Positions 34,338-44,484 are shown, numbered from the stretch's first letter. The stretch is DNA of 64,000 bases from Kiritimatiellia bacterium (GCA_016783565.1 JADHWI010000004.1:22346-86345); one strand, 5' to 3'. The notes: generated from the letters alone by a model not told the origin. Made by a program: numbers and translations.

Positions 34338-36995
34338 CTATTTCTGTGCCGGGATTCCGGGTGTCTGTGCACGTTCATCGCTGATAAAACAATCTACTTT
34401 CTGTTCGATTGCGTTGGCGGTGAGTGTCACAAAGCGATTTGAAGGCGACAGGGACGAGGCATCGAACACACGCACTGTATCCTGCCATTTTTCGGAACCG
34501 GGAACCAGTTCCGTCAGACGCGATGACGCGGACAGGAACATGTCTTCGTTCAGGTAGCTGTTATCTTCCGATGGGAAGAGGGCCAGATAGAGCATATCCA
34601 TTTCGACGAGCTCGTTGAGAAAATGCGTTCCCAGTGAAACATCGGGGATGAGATCTTCTCGCATGGATACGATTTCGCAGAGTATCGAGACACCATTGAT
34701 GTCGGAGTATGCTACAGGGATGCCCAGCGAGGGACTGCTGGTGCCCCATCGACCGGGTCCGAGCAGGACTGTGACCGCTTCGTCTTTCTGTGTTTTAAGC
34801 GCTCGGTTTATGTCTCCGAGAAGGCGTGCGACTTCATATCGATCCCGGACAGGGAGCGCACCGTAAAGCTTTGGCACGACATAAATGAAGGTGTCGACGT
34901 TTACGATGCGGCTTTGACCGATAACTGCGCTGCGCGCACCGATGATGCGATCTTCGTCTCGGACTTCGATGTTTGGCATCTCGATGACTTCTGCACCTTG
35001 TACCTGCAGGGGGCGACATTGAACCAGGTTGATCCGGTATTGATCGTCCTCGTCGATGTTGGTGGTAAATTCGATGTCCACCGGATAGTTATAGGCCTCG
35101 TGCAGGGTCTGCATCATGGTGCGCATGGTGTCTACAAAATCGGTGTTCATGAGTAGTTTGTCGAAAGAGACGATGCGTGGTTCGCTGACCGTCCGTCCGT
35201 GAGACCGAAGTTCGCGAGCACGTCTCGCGCTTTCTGCATCTACCGAGGATACGAGGTCGATGGGTAAGTCCGCGCAGTCCGAGAGTAGTGTGTGCGCAGA
35301 GCCGGATGCCAGGTGGTTTGCCTCCATATCAATGAAGTCGACGCGACGCTGTGCATATTGGCGCACTTCGTCAAAGCTGTGTTCTGGTCGCCGGGAAGGG
35401 GCATTGAGGGCGACTAAACGCGTGTAGTCATCGTCTGAGCGGTCCACGGCGCGCGTTCCGAGTCCGAAGACCAATCGGATGACGCCGGCTTCGGGGTCGA
35501 TATCTTTGCTCCATACGTAGGGGTTAAAGGAGAATCCGACGCCCGCGATGGGTGGGTAGAACTGTTTGCCGTAGGCCTTTCCGGAAACGCGCATGACCAA
35601 CAGTCCCATTTGCTCGTCTTTGTCGAGCATGTCGCGACGTGCTCGATAGCGAAGCGCGCGCTCGCTCATAGAACTGGCGTAGATCGTTCGAACCGCCGCA
35701 AGGAAGTCTTCAAGACGTTGCGTGCGGGGGCCTTGGTTGGCGCAGAAGACGCTTTCATATTTTCCTGCAAATGCGTTGCCAAAGTTATCTTCGAGCAGGG
35801 AACTGGAGCGAACAATGAAAGGCGATTGTCCGAAGTAGTCGACCATTTCCTGAAATTGGCGAATGGTGTGCTCGGGGAATTTTCCGGTGATGATCAGGCG
35901 TCTGGCTCGTGTGGCATGTTCATAGAAATCTTCCGTGTCGCGTTGCTGCTGGCGGGTGGACCAGATGCCATTGCGCACCAGGTACGTATAAAAGACATCG
36001 GAACCAATGAAAAACGAGTCATGCGGTTCAAGACGTTCTCGAAGGGCTTGGGACGACCGTTTTAGAATCGCGCGTGCGAGCAGCATGCCAACAGCCTTGC
36101 CTCCGATGAGGCCTGTTCCGATCATGCGACGGCGGACATCCAGTACATCTTCCAGTGACAGGTATTTCTTTGCAAGATCCTGCATGGTTGTGTCGCGTGT
36201 AATGACCATCGGCAGGAGTCGGTCAAAAGATTCGTTTTCGTCTTCGGCAGGTCGCAGGCCGGTGCGGACCTCGTGCAGGACCTCTTGTGCCTCAATAAAA
36301 TTTGTTTCCCAGAAACCTGGGCGACGATCTGAGTGCAGTCCGGACCATTTCGCAGATGTCAGGATTTCGGAGATGGTGAGGCTATCGCTGACGGGAATGA
36401 CTTTATCGCCGTCCCAGCGATGCAGCATGTTCATTGTGGCGGAATAGCGGTGTTGAACTTTCAGGGGGCGAATGAACCGATATCCATGATGGTGATAGAC
36501 GTCCAGGAAGATCTGGGTGGTTTCGGTGATCGGGTCTATGGCATGCGATGAATGGTGATTTCGGAATAGACCGAAGTAGGCAAGGGTTTCCAGATCGAAC
36601 AGGTAGGGGCAGGTTAGCTTGAAAAAGTTTCCCAACATCTGGTCGGAGTACCAGCAGTTGGCCAGAAGTGATAGGCAGTCAAATATGTGACAGGCGCCTC
36701 GGCCGGCCTCACGAATGGCCTGGTGGATATGACCGACGAATGTCTCAAAACCTTCATTGGGGTCCAGGTGGTAGACTTGTGCCGGAGTGTCCTCTGGCAG
36801 TAGTGCGGGGTGATCTGCAAATTGGAAATAGACGAGGGGGAGAGAGGTTCGTATGGCATAGTCGGCATAAGGGGTGACGAGGGCCTGATAATCCTCGTAG
36901 CTGTCGACCGCCCATACTACGTTGTCGCCGGGTAAGATGCCGCGAAGAATTTTGTCCAGACCGGGGAGCCCTGTTGAGAAATTTGAATCTTTCAT
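34338..36995 (-). CDS. KaiC-like domain fused to PEP/pyruvate-binding (PPDK-N) domain
   Basis: The 885-residue protein starts STGLPGLDKILRGILPGDNVVWAVD, which resembles the beginning of a KaiC/RecA fold, but the P-loop is not intact (no GK[T/S]). From about residue 290 it has the ATP-grasp region of PEP synthase/PPDK: GLIGGKAVGMLLARAI, PFIVRSSSLLEDNFGNAFAG, GVGFSFNPY and VDIEFTTN. It lacks the phospho-histidine domain and the PEP/pyruvate barrel of full-length enzymes, ending instead in about 190 residues with LLGPGRWGTSSPSLGIPVAY. It therefore cannot be a normal PEP synthase. A role in regulated phosphotransfer or nucleotide sensing is possible. It is the second minus-strand gene after gdhA but separated by a terminator. 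Confidence 0.8.
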   Translation of the reverse strand: MKDSNFSTGLPGLDKILRGILPGDNVVWAVDSYEDYQALVTPYADYAIRTSLPLVYFQFADHPALLPEDTPAQVYHLDPNEGFETFVGHIHQAIREAGRGACHIFDCLSLLANCWYSDQMLGNFFKLTCPYLFDLETLAYFGLFRNHHSSHAIDPITETTQIFLDVYHHHGYRFIRPLKVQHRYSATMNMLHRWDGDKVIPVSDSLTISEILTSAKWSGLHSDRRPGFWETNFIEAQEVLHEVRTGLRPAEDENESFDRLLPMVITRDTTMQDLAKKYLSLEDVLDVRRRMIGTGLIGGKAVGMLLARAILKRSSQALRERLEPHDSFFIGSDVFYTYLVRNGIWSTRQQQRDTEDFYEHATRARRLIITGKFPEHTIRQFQEMVDYFGQSPFIVRSSSLLEDNFGNAFAGKYESVFCANQGPRTQRLEDFLAAVRTIYASSMSERALRYRARRDMLDKDEQMGLLVMRVSGKAYGKQFYPPIAGVGFSFNPYVWSKDIDPEAGVIRLVFGLGTRAVDRSDDDYTRLVALNAPSRRPEHSFDEVRQYAQRRVDFIDMEANHLASGSAHTLLSDCADLPIDLVSSVDAESARRARELRSHGRTVSEPRIVSFDKLLMNTDFVDTMRTMMQTLHEAYNYPVDIEFTTNIDEDDQYRINLVQCRPLQVQGAEVIEMPNIEVRDEDRIIGARSAVIGQSRIVNVDTFIYVVPKLYGALPVRDRYEVARLLGDINRALKTQKDEAVTVLLGPGRWGTSSPSLGIPVAYSDINGVSILCEIVSMREDLIPDVSLGTHFLNELVEMDMLYLALFPSEDNSYLNEDMFLSASSRLTELVPGSEKWQDTVRVFDASSLSPSNRFVTLTANAIEQKVDCFISDERAQTPGIPAQK

Positions 36996-37082
36996 CAGTA
37001 ATGATCCTTTCTATTGCTCTAGTCTTATCCTGTAGGAAATGAAGATGCAATCTGAACTTACGCAAGCAATCGGATATTGCAG

Positions 37083-37116
37083 AAAAAAAGCGACCCTGCG
37101 CAAGGGCAGGGTCGCT
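37083..37116 (-). terminator. Intrinsic terminator of gdhA
   Basis: A perfect 10-bp stem AGCGACCCTG/CAGGGTCGCT with an 8-nt loop is followed on the minus strand by seven T residues. It lies 29 nt after the gdhA stop and separates it from the KaiC/PPDK-like gene. Confidence 0.9.
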
Positions 37117-37144
37117 TTCGTATTTCGCATTAAATGCGTTGAGC

Positions 37145-38641
<1,497 letters not shown>

Positions 38642-38646
38642 TTAAG

Positions 38647-38666
38647 ATACGGCAATATTGCCGTAT
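38647..38666. promoter_or_regulatory. Perfect 20-bp palindrome, candidate NrpR operator
   Basis: ATACGGCAATATTGCCGTAT is a perfect inverted repeat in the 348-nt spacer between the divergent gdhA and nrpR genes. Its CGGCA-N4-TGCCG core resembles, but is not identical to, archaeal NrpR operators. Part of the right arm (TGCCGTAT) recurs at 38769-38776, nearer nrpR. It is well placed for joint control of gdhA and autoregulation of nrpR. The remaining spacer is AT-rich and shows no gene. Confidence 0.6.
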
Positions 38667-38830
38667 TGTTGCAGGTGTTTTTTTTGTGTTTGTCTATTGT
38701 TTCTTGGAGCTTATAACGTTGTTGTGGTCTCAGATTCACATAGATGATTTATTACGCATTTAGGTCTATGCCGTATAGTCTGCGAAGAATAGGGCATAAT
38801 ATGGGATAGATTATTGAGGAGTTTTTTTTC

Positions 38831-39853
38831 ATGGAAGAGAGAATTGACCGGGTTGATGCGACGATATTGAAGGTGCTTTCCGAATTTGGGGGACCTGTTG
38901 GGGCTGCCCGGATAGGTCGCGAGCTTGAGTCTATGGGTATTGAGGTGCGACCGCGTACGATCCGTTTCCGATTGAATCGTATGGATGAAGTTGGATTGAC
39001 TGAATGTGTCAGTCGTCGTGCGGGAAGGCGGATTCTCGAGCGTGGGCGTGAGGAATTAGGACGCGTCCATGTTATTGATAAACTTGGGTTTGTAGCAGCC
39101 CGCATGGATGTATTGAGTTACCGAATGACCTTTGATCCACTTGAGCAGGCGGGGTCCATTATTGCCAATGTGGTGCTTGTTCGTCGGCAGGATTTATCGC
39201 GATCGATTTATGCGATGTCTCCAGTTCTCGAGGCGGGGTTGGGTATGGGCTCACATTTGGCATTGGCGCAACAGGGCGAGATCTTGTCCGGAGTTCGGGT
39301 TCCGCCCGGACGGGTTGGGCTGGCTACGGTATGCAGTGTGGTTGTCAATGGCATGTTGCTCCGTCGTGGTATACCGGTTGTTTCCCGGTTTGGAGGTCTG
39401 TTGGAGTTGAGGGAGCACAAGCCGGTTCGATTTGTGCAGTTGATCGAGTATCGCGGTACGACCATGGATCCCCTGGATGCTTACATCAAGGCTGGTATGA
39501 CGACCGTGGGTGCATGTGTTGAGTCGGGCAATGGTGTTATTGGGGCCAGTTTCAGAGAAGTACCGACGGTTGCGCTGGACGCGGTGTTTCTTGCTCAACG
39601 GGACATGAAAGGTTGCGGGTTGTCGGGCATTCTGATGACGGGGCAGCCGAATCAGCCTTTACTGGGTATTCCTGTCTCCGAGGGGCATACGGGCATGATT
39701 GTGATCGGTGGGATGAATCCATTTGCGGCGATGTTTGAGGCGGGGATTCCGGTTGAACTGGAGTCTCTTTCCGGGTTGGAGGACTGGGCTCGATTCAAAC
39801 CGCATGACGACTTTGAATCTATTGCGCGTCGCCGCAGTCCGTACGTGGATTGA
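38831..39853 (+). CDS. nrpR: NrpR-type nitrogen regulator (winged helix plus DUF128)
   Basis: The 340-residue protein has an N-terminal winged helix (VDATILKVLSEFGGPVGAARIGRELESMGIEVRPRTIRFRLNRM, in pieces) typical of NrpR. One NrpR/DUF128 domain follows at about residues 85-320, including GLATVCSVVVNGMLLRRGIP and SRFGGLLELREHKP. In methanogens NrpR represses nif and glnA and is released by 2-oxoglutarate. Archaeal examples often have two DUF128 domains; here there is one. The gene is divergent from gdhA and ends at a strong terminator. Control of the nitrogen genes in this window is inferred from context. Confidence 0.88.
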   Translation: MEERIDRVDATILKVLSEFGGPVGAARIGRELESMGIEVRPRTIRFRLNRMDEVGLTECVSRRAGRRILERGREELGRVHVIDKLGFVAARMDVLSYRMTFDPLEQAGSIIANVVLVRRQDLSRSIYAMSPVLEAGLGMGSHLALAQQGEILSGVRVPPGRVGLATVCSVVVNGMLLRRGIPVVSRFGGLLELREHKPVRFVQLIEYRGTTMDPLDAYIKAGMTTVGACVESGNGVIGASFREVPTVALDAVFLAQRDMKGCGLSGILMTGQPNQPLLGIPVSEGHTGMIVIGGMNPFAAMFEAGIPVELESLSGLEDWARFKPHDDFESIARRRSPYVD

Positions 39854-39889
39854 TCTGTTACACGCATCCAAACCTGTTGAGGCATACAT

Positions 39890-39934
39890 AACAGCCCATC
39901 GGCTTTTTGGACCGATGGGCTGTTCTTGTTTTAG
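39890..39934. terminator. Bidirectional terminator between nrpR and the lsrF-like operon
   Basis: AACAGCCCATCGG and CCGATGGGCTGTT form a perfect 13-bp stem with a 9-nt loop, followed by CTTGTTTT on the plus strand. The genes on both sides converge on it. Confidence 0.88.
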
Positions 39935-39945
39935 ATTTATGTGTA

Positions 39946-40827
39946 TTAGTTCGCGGCCTTCAAGTCATTGTACATCTGGAAGGCACTATCAGGGGTTGCG
40001 TTCTCGTGCACGACGGAGCGCACAGCCTGAATCATGGCGATGGGGTCTTCAGCCTGGAAGATATTCCGCCCCATGTCCACGCCCATGGCGCCCTGATCAA
40101 TGGCCTTGTAAGCCATATTGAGAGCATCCAGTTCAGGCAGTTTCTTTCCGCCCGCGATTACGATCGGCACGGGACAGGCCGCTGTGACCTTTTCGAAGTC
40201 CTCTTCGCAATAGTAGGTCTTGACGACCTGGGCACCATTTTCGGCGATGACGCGCGCGCCCATTGCCAGATAGCGGGCATCGCGGACAAGTTCTTTCCCA
40301 ACAGCGTTGACGCCGAGGGTAGGGATGCCATAGCGCAGACCCGTCTCGATCATCTTGCATAGGTTACGGATGGTAAGCGCCTCATATTTGCCGCCAATGG
40401 CACACATGGTCGCCATCATGGTAGCGTTGAGGCGAATGGCATCTTCGACTTCGACGCCGACGCATTCGTCATTAAGCTCAGTCAGGATTGTTGAGCCGGC
40501 AGAGCAGCGCAGTGAGATGGGCTTGTTGAATGTCGGGGGGATCACCGTTCGCAGAATGCCGCGGGCACACATCAGGCAGTCCGCGTATTCCAGTAGTGGC
40601 GTGATGGTGAGATCGATACGCTCCAATCCCGACGTCGGGCCCATGATATAACCATGATCGAAGGCCAGCATCACGGTTTTTCCCGATTTCTGATCGAACA
40701 CCCGTGAGAGGCGATCCTTCATGCCCCAGTCATAGTTGTTGGCGCCTTTGAGTTCGTATACGGTGTTTTTTTGTGGTGTATCGAACCCGTAATCTTTAGC
40801 GGCGATATTGCCTGTTGCATCAGCCAT
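39946..40827 (-). CDS. lsrF: LsrF-like thiolase / DhnA-type class I aldolase
   Basis: The 293-residue protein closely follows LsrF throughout: KTVMLAFDHGYIMGPTSGLE, ADCLMCARGILRTV, VKTYYCEEDFE with Schiff-base Lys203 at the same number as in E. coli LsrF, CPVPIVIAGGKKLPE and GVDMGRNIFQ. LsrF cleaves the phosphorylated autoinducer-2 product 3-hydroxy-5-phosphonooxypentane-2,4-dione. The family also includes fructose-bisphosphate-type aldolases, so the substrate here may differ. It overlaps dhaL by 8 nt at its start and is the last gene of a six-gene cluster. No lsrK, lsrG or lsrACDB homologue is present, which argues against a standard AI-2 pathway. Confidence 0.85.
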   Translation of the reverse strand: MADATGNIAAKDYGFDTPQKNTVYELKGANNYDWGMKDRLSRVFDQKSGKTVMLAFDHGYIMGPTSGLERIDLTITPLLEYADCLMCARGILRTVIPPTFNKPISLRCSAGSTILTELNDECVGVEVEDAIRLNATMMATMCAIGGKYEALTIRNLCKMIETGLRYGIPTLGVNAVGKELVRDARYLAMGARVIAENGAQVVKTYYCEEDFEKVTAACPVPIVIAGGKKLPELDALNMAYKAIDQGAMGVDMGRNIFQAEDPIAMIQAVRSVVHENATPDSAFQMYNDLKAAN

Positions 40828-41461
40828 TTTGTAATCCCTCCTTTAGTCCTGTGAATAGAATCGACATGGATGTTGCGCCCGGGTCGACATGACCAATGGA
40901 GCGCTCACCAATATTTTTTGCTCGTCCAAACGTTGCCTGCATGTCCTTTGTGGATTCTGCGCCTTTGATGGCGGCTTCCGAACCGGCGGTCATGGCGGCC
41001 TCGATCGTTTCTCCTGCGTCTGCGGCTGCACGTATGGCTGCTATTGCGGGAACCAGTGTATCGATCATGGTCTTGCCGCCGACTTCCGCACGCGTATTCT
41101 TGCGCAGTTTGGCAACGCCTGATTCGAGCATGGCGGTCCAGATTGCGCAATCAATCGGTCCTTCTTCCGGTGTCGTTTCGCTCATACCCATGAACAGAGA
41201 GCCGTAAAGAGGACTGGTCGAACCGGCATCGGTTGACATGGCGGCCCAACCAATGGCTTTGAGAAGTTTTTTGAGGTTGCCGTCTTCGTTCTGGTCTATG
41301 GTGGTTGTGATGGCATCTGCCACCTTGGCAATTGCGGTTCCGTGGTCCCCGTCGCCCGTGGCTGAATCGAGCTCGGACAAATGGTCACGGTTCGCTTTGA
41401 TTTGTGCTGCCGCGGTCTTAAGCATGGTGACCACGGAGTTGTAATCTACCGTATCTGGCAT
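40820..41461 (-). CDS. dhaL: DhaL-type kinase subunit (ADP/ATP-binding)
   Basis: The 213-residue protein has the DhaL nucleotide and Mg2+ site: SATGDGDHGTA (Asp37, Asp39, His40). It also has the STDAGSTSPLYGSLFMGM region and the C-terminal GRAKNIGERSIGHVDPGATSM. DhaL forms a complex with DhaK, encoded two genes upstream, to phosphorylate dihydroxyacetone or related ketoses. No DhaM or other PTS protein is visible, so ATP may be the direct donor. It overlaps the next gene by 8 nt. A 160-nt spacer with a hairpin precedes it. Confidence 0.92.
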   Translation of the reverse strand: MPDTVDYNSVVTMLKTAAAQIKANRDHLSELDSATGDGDHGTAIAKVADAITTTIDQNEDGNLKKLLKAIGWAAMSTDAGSTSPLYGSLFMGMSETTPEEGPIDCAIWTAMLESGVAKLRKNTRAEVGGKTMIDTLVPAIAAIRAAADAGETIEAAMTAGSEAAIKGAESTKDMQATFGRAKNIGERSIGHVDPGATSMSILFTGLKEGLQNG

Positions 41462-41565
41462 TGATTTTCTCCATGTTCGCTATATGGGTAGGCATGCGTT
41501 CTGCATGGTTGAAACGAATGTTACCGCAAAGCGTATTGTTGTATGTTGTTCTTAATATCGGAAAC

Positions 41566-41592
41566 GCCGACAGTCTTGAATAGACTGTCGGC
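41566..41592 (-). terminator. Intercistronic hairpin between DUF1097 gene and dhaL
   Basis: GCCGACAGTC and GACTGTCGGC form a perfect 10-bp stem with a 7-nt loop 30 nt after the DUF1097 stop. On the minus strand it is followed only by GTTT, so it may act as a partial terminator or RNA-stabilising element that sets different levels of the genes on either side. Confidence 0.6.
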
Positions 41593-41621
41593 ATTCCCGT
41601 GGTTTACTTTATCTTTTGTGT

Positions 41622-42227
41622 CTAGCTTGCTGCCGGCGTGACGGCCTTTTCGTAAGCGCCTCGCCACAGGACGGTGATGAAACCGAAGACCTGACCCACT
41701 GCGCAAGCGATCAATTCAGGAACGGCGACTGACATGAAGCTGGGCATGTCGTGTGCAATCCCGATCTTGACGGCTTCGCCGGCTTCGTTGACTCCTACGG
41801 TTCCGCCAAGTGTCATGATGGCGAAGAACATTCCTGATCCGATGAACAGACCTGGAATGAAGTCGAACATGGGCACTCTCTCCAGACTGATGGCCGGAAT
41901 CACGATGATGAATACCGCCAGAGCGTAGGAGAGATAGTAGTTCGGTGCCTCTGCGCTACCGAGCATCGGTGCCATGGCATCACCCATCAACATGATGGCG
42001 ATGGATGCTGCAATACCGCTGGCATAGGCCAGAAGTACTTTGACGCCATTTTTCGGCGTGCAGCCTGCTGCAAAGTACACGGCCCATGCCTGGAACGTAA
42101 CAAAGATGAGCAGTCCCGGTCCGCCTACCGCAGCGGTTGAACCTGGGATGAATTTGCCGATCAACATTAGAATCGCGGCCTGAACACCCAGAAGAATCGG
42201 AATTATAATGAATTTTCCAAACGACAT
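41622..42227 (-). CDS. DUF1097-family membrane protein
   Basis: The 201-residue protein has about five or six hydrophobic segments, including FIIIPILLGVQAAILMLIG, GLLIFVTFQAWAVYFAAG and LSYALAVFIIVIPAISL, and resembles the DUF1097 inner-membrane family (E. coli YcdZ type). A GAGG box lies 9 nt before the ATG. Position between dhaK and dhaL suggests uptake of the substrate of the kinase, but transport by DUF1097 proteins is not established. Confidence 0.7.
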   Translation of the reverse strand: MSFGKFIIIPILLGVQAAILMLIGKFIPGSTAAVGGPGLLIFVTFQAWAVYFAAGCTPKNGVKVLLAYASGIAASIAIMLMGDAMAPMLGSAEAPNYYLSYALAVFIIVIPAISLERVPMFDFIPGLFIGSGMFFAIMTLGGTVGVNEAGEAVKIGIAHDMPSFMSVAVPELIACAVGQVFGFITVLWRGAYEKAVTPAAS

Positions 42228-42299
42228 ATGACTTTACCTCAATGTGTGTTTTCGCCCTGTTTTGGGCATTTATTGTTACGTTACCTATTTGTAGACGGG

Positions 42300-43301
42300 T
42301 TACCTTGTGACCCAGAACGGTGCATCCGACGGAGCGTTAAGCAAGGCTTCGAGCTCGTCATCGAGTTTCGCCGCAAACATCTGGAATCCACCCATTTCCT
42401 GTACGGTGAGATATTCGCCTACCAGTGCATGCGCAACGCTCATGCCCTGTGCTTCTACGAAGTTCTTTGCCGCGCGGAATACGATGAACTGCTCCATCAA
42501 CGTGGTGGACCCGGCGCCGTTGATCATGAGCAGGATTTTGTCGCCGCTCACGCAGTTTGCTGCAGGCAGCAATTGTGTAGCCATCTTCACGGCTGTTTCG
42601 TCGGCCGTCAGCATCTTGCTGCTGCCGGTTCCGGCTTCGCCGTGCTGGCCCATGCCGATTTCCATCTCATCGTCAGCGAGTTCGAAGATTGCGCCACCGG
42701 ACTGAGGATGGGTTGCCGTGGTGAGAGCAACGGCCAGCGTGGCCATGTTGTTGTTGATCTTTTCGGCTACAGCGTAGACTTCGTCCAGACTTTTTCCGGC
42801 TTCGGCAGCGGCGCCCGCAACTTTGTACAGGGGCACGCAACCTGCCAGGCCACGACGATTTTCGATCGGGGCATCAGCACCCGGAGCGATGTCTTCGTGT
42901 GTCAGGATCATTTTGACGTTGATGCCTTCTTCCTGTGCCATTTCCATGGCCATGTTGCCACTCATGACGTCGCCTTCGTGATTCAGCACCACGAACAGGA
43001 TGCCGGCATCGCGTTTCAGGAGACGAAGGGCTTCGATGACTTTCGGTGCGCCCGGTGCCGCGAAGATATCGCCGACCACAGAAGCGTCCAGCATGCCTTC
43101 GCCGACGAAGCCACTCAGCGCGGGCTCGTGTCCGGCTCCACCGAGAGTGACGATGGCTACTTTGCTTTCGTCTTTCGGGGTTGCCCGCATGACGATTTTA
43201 TCTGAAACCAGTTTGACCTGGTTGGGATTGGCGGCGCAGTAGCCCTCCAGGAGCTCTGCTGTCAGGTTGTCAGGATTGTTGATGAATTTTTTCATAGGCA
43301 T
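42300..43301 (-). CDS. dhaK: DhaK-type ketose kinase subunit
   Basis: The 333-residue protein has the DhaK substrate pocket: TLGGAGHEPALSGF (residues 52-65), NHEGDV with Asp111 and EIGMGQHGEAG with His220, the residue equivalent to the histidine that covalently binds dihydroxyacetone in E. coli DhaK (His218). It should phosphorylate a short-chain ketose with DhaL. The GGGSGHEP of typical DhaK is GGAGHEP here, and NYTGD is NHEGD, so the substrate may not be dihydroxyacetone. The start is ATG 43301 or the ATG at 43295. Confidence 0.9.
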   Translation of the reverse strand: MPMKKFINNPDNLTAELLEGYCAANPNQVKLVSDKIVMRATPKDESKVAIVTLGGAGHEPALSGFVGEGMLDASVVGDIFAAPGAPKVIEALRLLKRDAGILFVVLNHEGDVMSGNMAMEMAQEEGINVKMILTHEDIAPGADAPIENRRGLAGCVPLYKVAGAAAEAGKSLDEVYAVAEKINNNMATLAVALTTATHPQSGGAIFELADDEMEIGMGQHGEAGTGSSKMLTADETAVKMATQLLPAANCVSGDKILLMINGAGSTTLMEQFIVFRAAKNFVEAQGMSVAHALVGEYLTVQEMGGFQMFAAKLDDELEALLNAPSDAPFWVTR

Positions 43302-43332
43302 GATTGATGCACCTTTTTGTTATGTCGTTTAA

Positions 43333-43650
43333 TTAAGCTGCGAATTCCATGAGTTCGATAGGTAGTCCTTCTTCAACGATAAACGCTACAGTCAGTCCTT
43401 CTGCTGGAGAGAAGGGTTCAAGTAGTGTTTCTTTGCCCTCCATGGCTGCCTTGATGTCCGGTACCGTGTAGGCGATATGAACGGATTTCTGCAGCAGTTC
43501 AGGCATGGGGCTACCTTCTTCAAACCGGAGCCATTCGATTTTGTTTGGGCTGTCGTCTACCTCGGTGAGATAGAGCTTCGCGTCAGCCATGTAGCTTTCT
43601 TTTTCTTTCGGCTCGGCCGTTGGAATTCCGATATGGTGAATTTCTCGCAT
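43333..43650 (-). CDS. VOC/glyoxalase-superfamily protein, 105 residues
   Basis: The protein begins MREIHHIGIPTAEP and contains EWLRFEEGSPMPELLQKSVHIAYTVPDIKAAM and a C-terminal IELMEF. This is the beta-alpha-beta-beta-beta pattern and metal-ligand spacing (His, His, Glu) of vicinal oxygen chelate proteins. Such small enzymes isomerise or epimerise oxo-compounds. AGGAG lies 8 nt upstream. It may act as an isomerase on the intermediate between the kinase and the thiolase/aldolase, as LsrG does in AI-2 breakdown, though it is not homologous to LsrG. Confidence 0.75.
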   Translation of the reverse strand: MREIHHIGIPTAEPKEKESYMADAKLYLTEVDDSPNKIEWLRFEEGSPMPELLQKSVHIAYTVPDIKAAMEGKETLLEPFSPAEGLTVAFIVEEGLPIELMEFAA

Positions 43651-43674
43651 ACGTTGACTCTCCTTTTTTGACGT

Positions 43675-44484
43675 TTAGGCTTCGGCCTTGGTGTTGTCGA
43701 ATGCCATTTCAGGTTTGCTGAATTGAACGTGGTTGTGATAGGTCGCGTACTCTGTCACGATCGCTCCCTGGGCACCAGCGCGCTGGAAGTGCCATGTCTC
43801 GGGATCTTCCAGGCTGTATAGTTTGCCGGACTGTGCCGTACGTTTGGTGATGTACTTGGACTTGAACCAGTCTTCGCCGTATCCCCATGGACGCTCGTTC
43901 TCCGGCATGTCGCTGATCAAGGTCTCTGTGCCGTCACCTTTTACTTCTCCGAAGAACTCCACCTCGCCATAGCGTACCTGCCAGGCTTCCATCTTCGGAC
44001 CCAGACCTTCATTTCCGCCGACATGACTGTGCTCAGGCAGTGCCTGGCCGGGCAGCAGGTAAATTTCGTGTCCGAGGTAACCGAACTTGTTGTCTTTGTA
44101 CTCACCTTTATAAAGGGCGGAGCCGTTTTCTCCATAGGTCCCGATCTCGTTAATCCAGAAAATTCCTGCCATACCGAGTTTTGTGAAATCGGCTTGCAGA
44201 AAATCGCAGGCCCAGAGTTGATCGGTCTTGAGAACGTCGGGGATGGGGTAGGCGAACCGTTCCATCATGGCGTAGTAAGCATCAAGAGCCTTTTTTGGAT
44301 CGAATGCACCATTGGTGTAGAAGGCTTCGGTTTTCATGGCAGGAACTCCTGTGGGCTTTGGTCCGCATCCGCATGCGGTTTCCTTTTTAGACTCGCAGTT
44401 GCAGCCCGCCGCTGTGATTGCGCCTACTCCACAGACGCCCATTTTCAATGCTGTTCTTCGGGTCAACAGTTTCTCGTTGCTCAT
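43675..44484 (-). CDS. Tat-exported cupin, D-lyxose-isomerase-like
   Basis: The 269-residue protein starts with a twin-arginine signal (LTRRTALKMGVCGVG) that runs into AAGCNC, a possible lipoprotein site. The body is a cupin: EIYLLPGQALPEHSHVGG with metal-binding His residues, KMEAWQVRYGEVEFFGEV, and a late TYHNHVQFSKP. This pattern resembles bacterial D-lyxose ketol-isomerase-like cupins. I chose the ATG at 44484 (GGAG 6 nt upstream) because the ATG at 44490 overlaps that box. As the first gene of the cluster it may isomerise a sugar outside the cytoplasm before uptake. The reaction is inferred. Confidence 0.75.
   Translation of the reverse strand: MSNEKLLTRRTALKMGVCGVGAITAAGCNCESKKETACGCGPKPTGVPAMKTEAFYTNGAFDPKKALDAYYAMMERFAYPIPDVLKTDQLWACDFLQADFTKLGMAGIFWINEIGTYGENGSALYKGEYKDNKFGYLGHEIYLLPGQALPEHSHVGGNEGLGPKMEAWQVRYGEVEFFGEVKGDGTETLISDMPENERPWGYGEDWFKSKYITKRTAQSGKLYSLEDPETWHFQRAGAQGAIVTEYATYHNHVQFSKPEMAFDNTKAEA

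Noticed and set aside
42228-43205. 325-codon plus-strand open frame opposite dhaK
   Set aside because: Antisense to a well-supported dhaK and rich in His, Cys and Phe without any family pattern.
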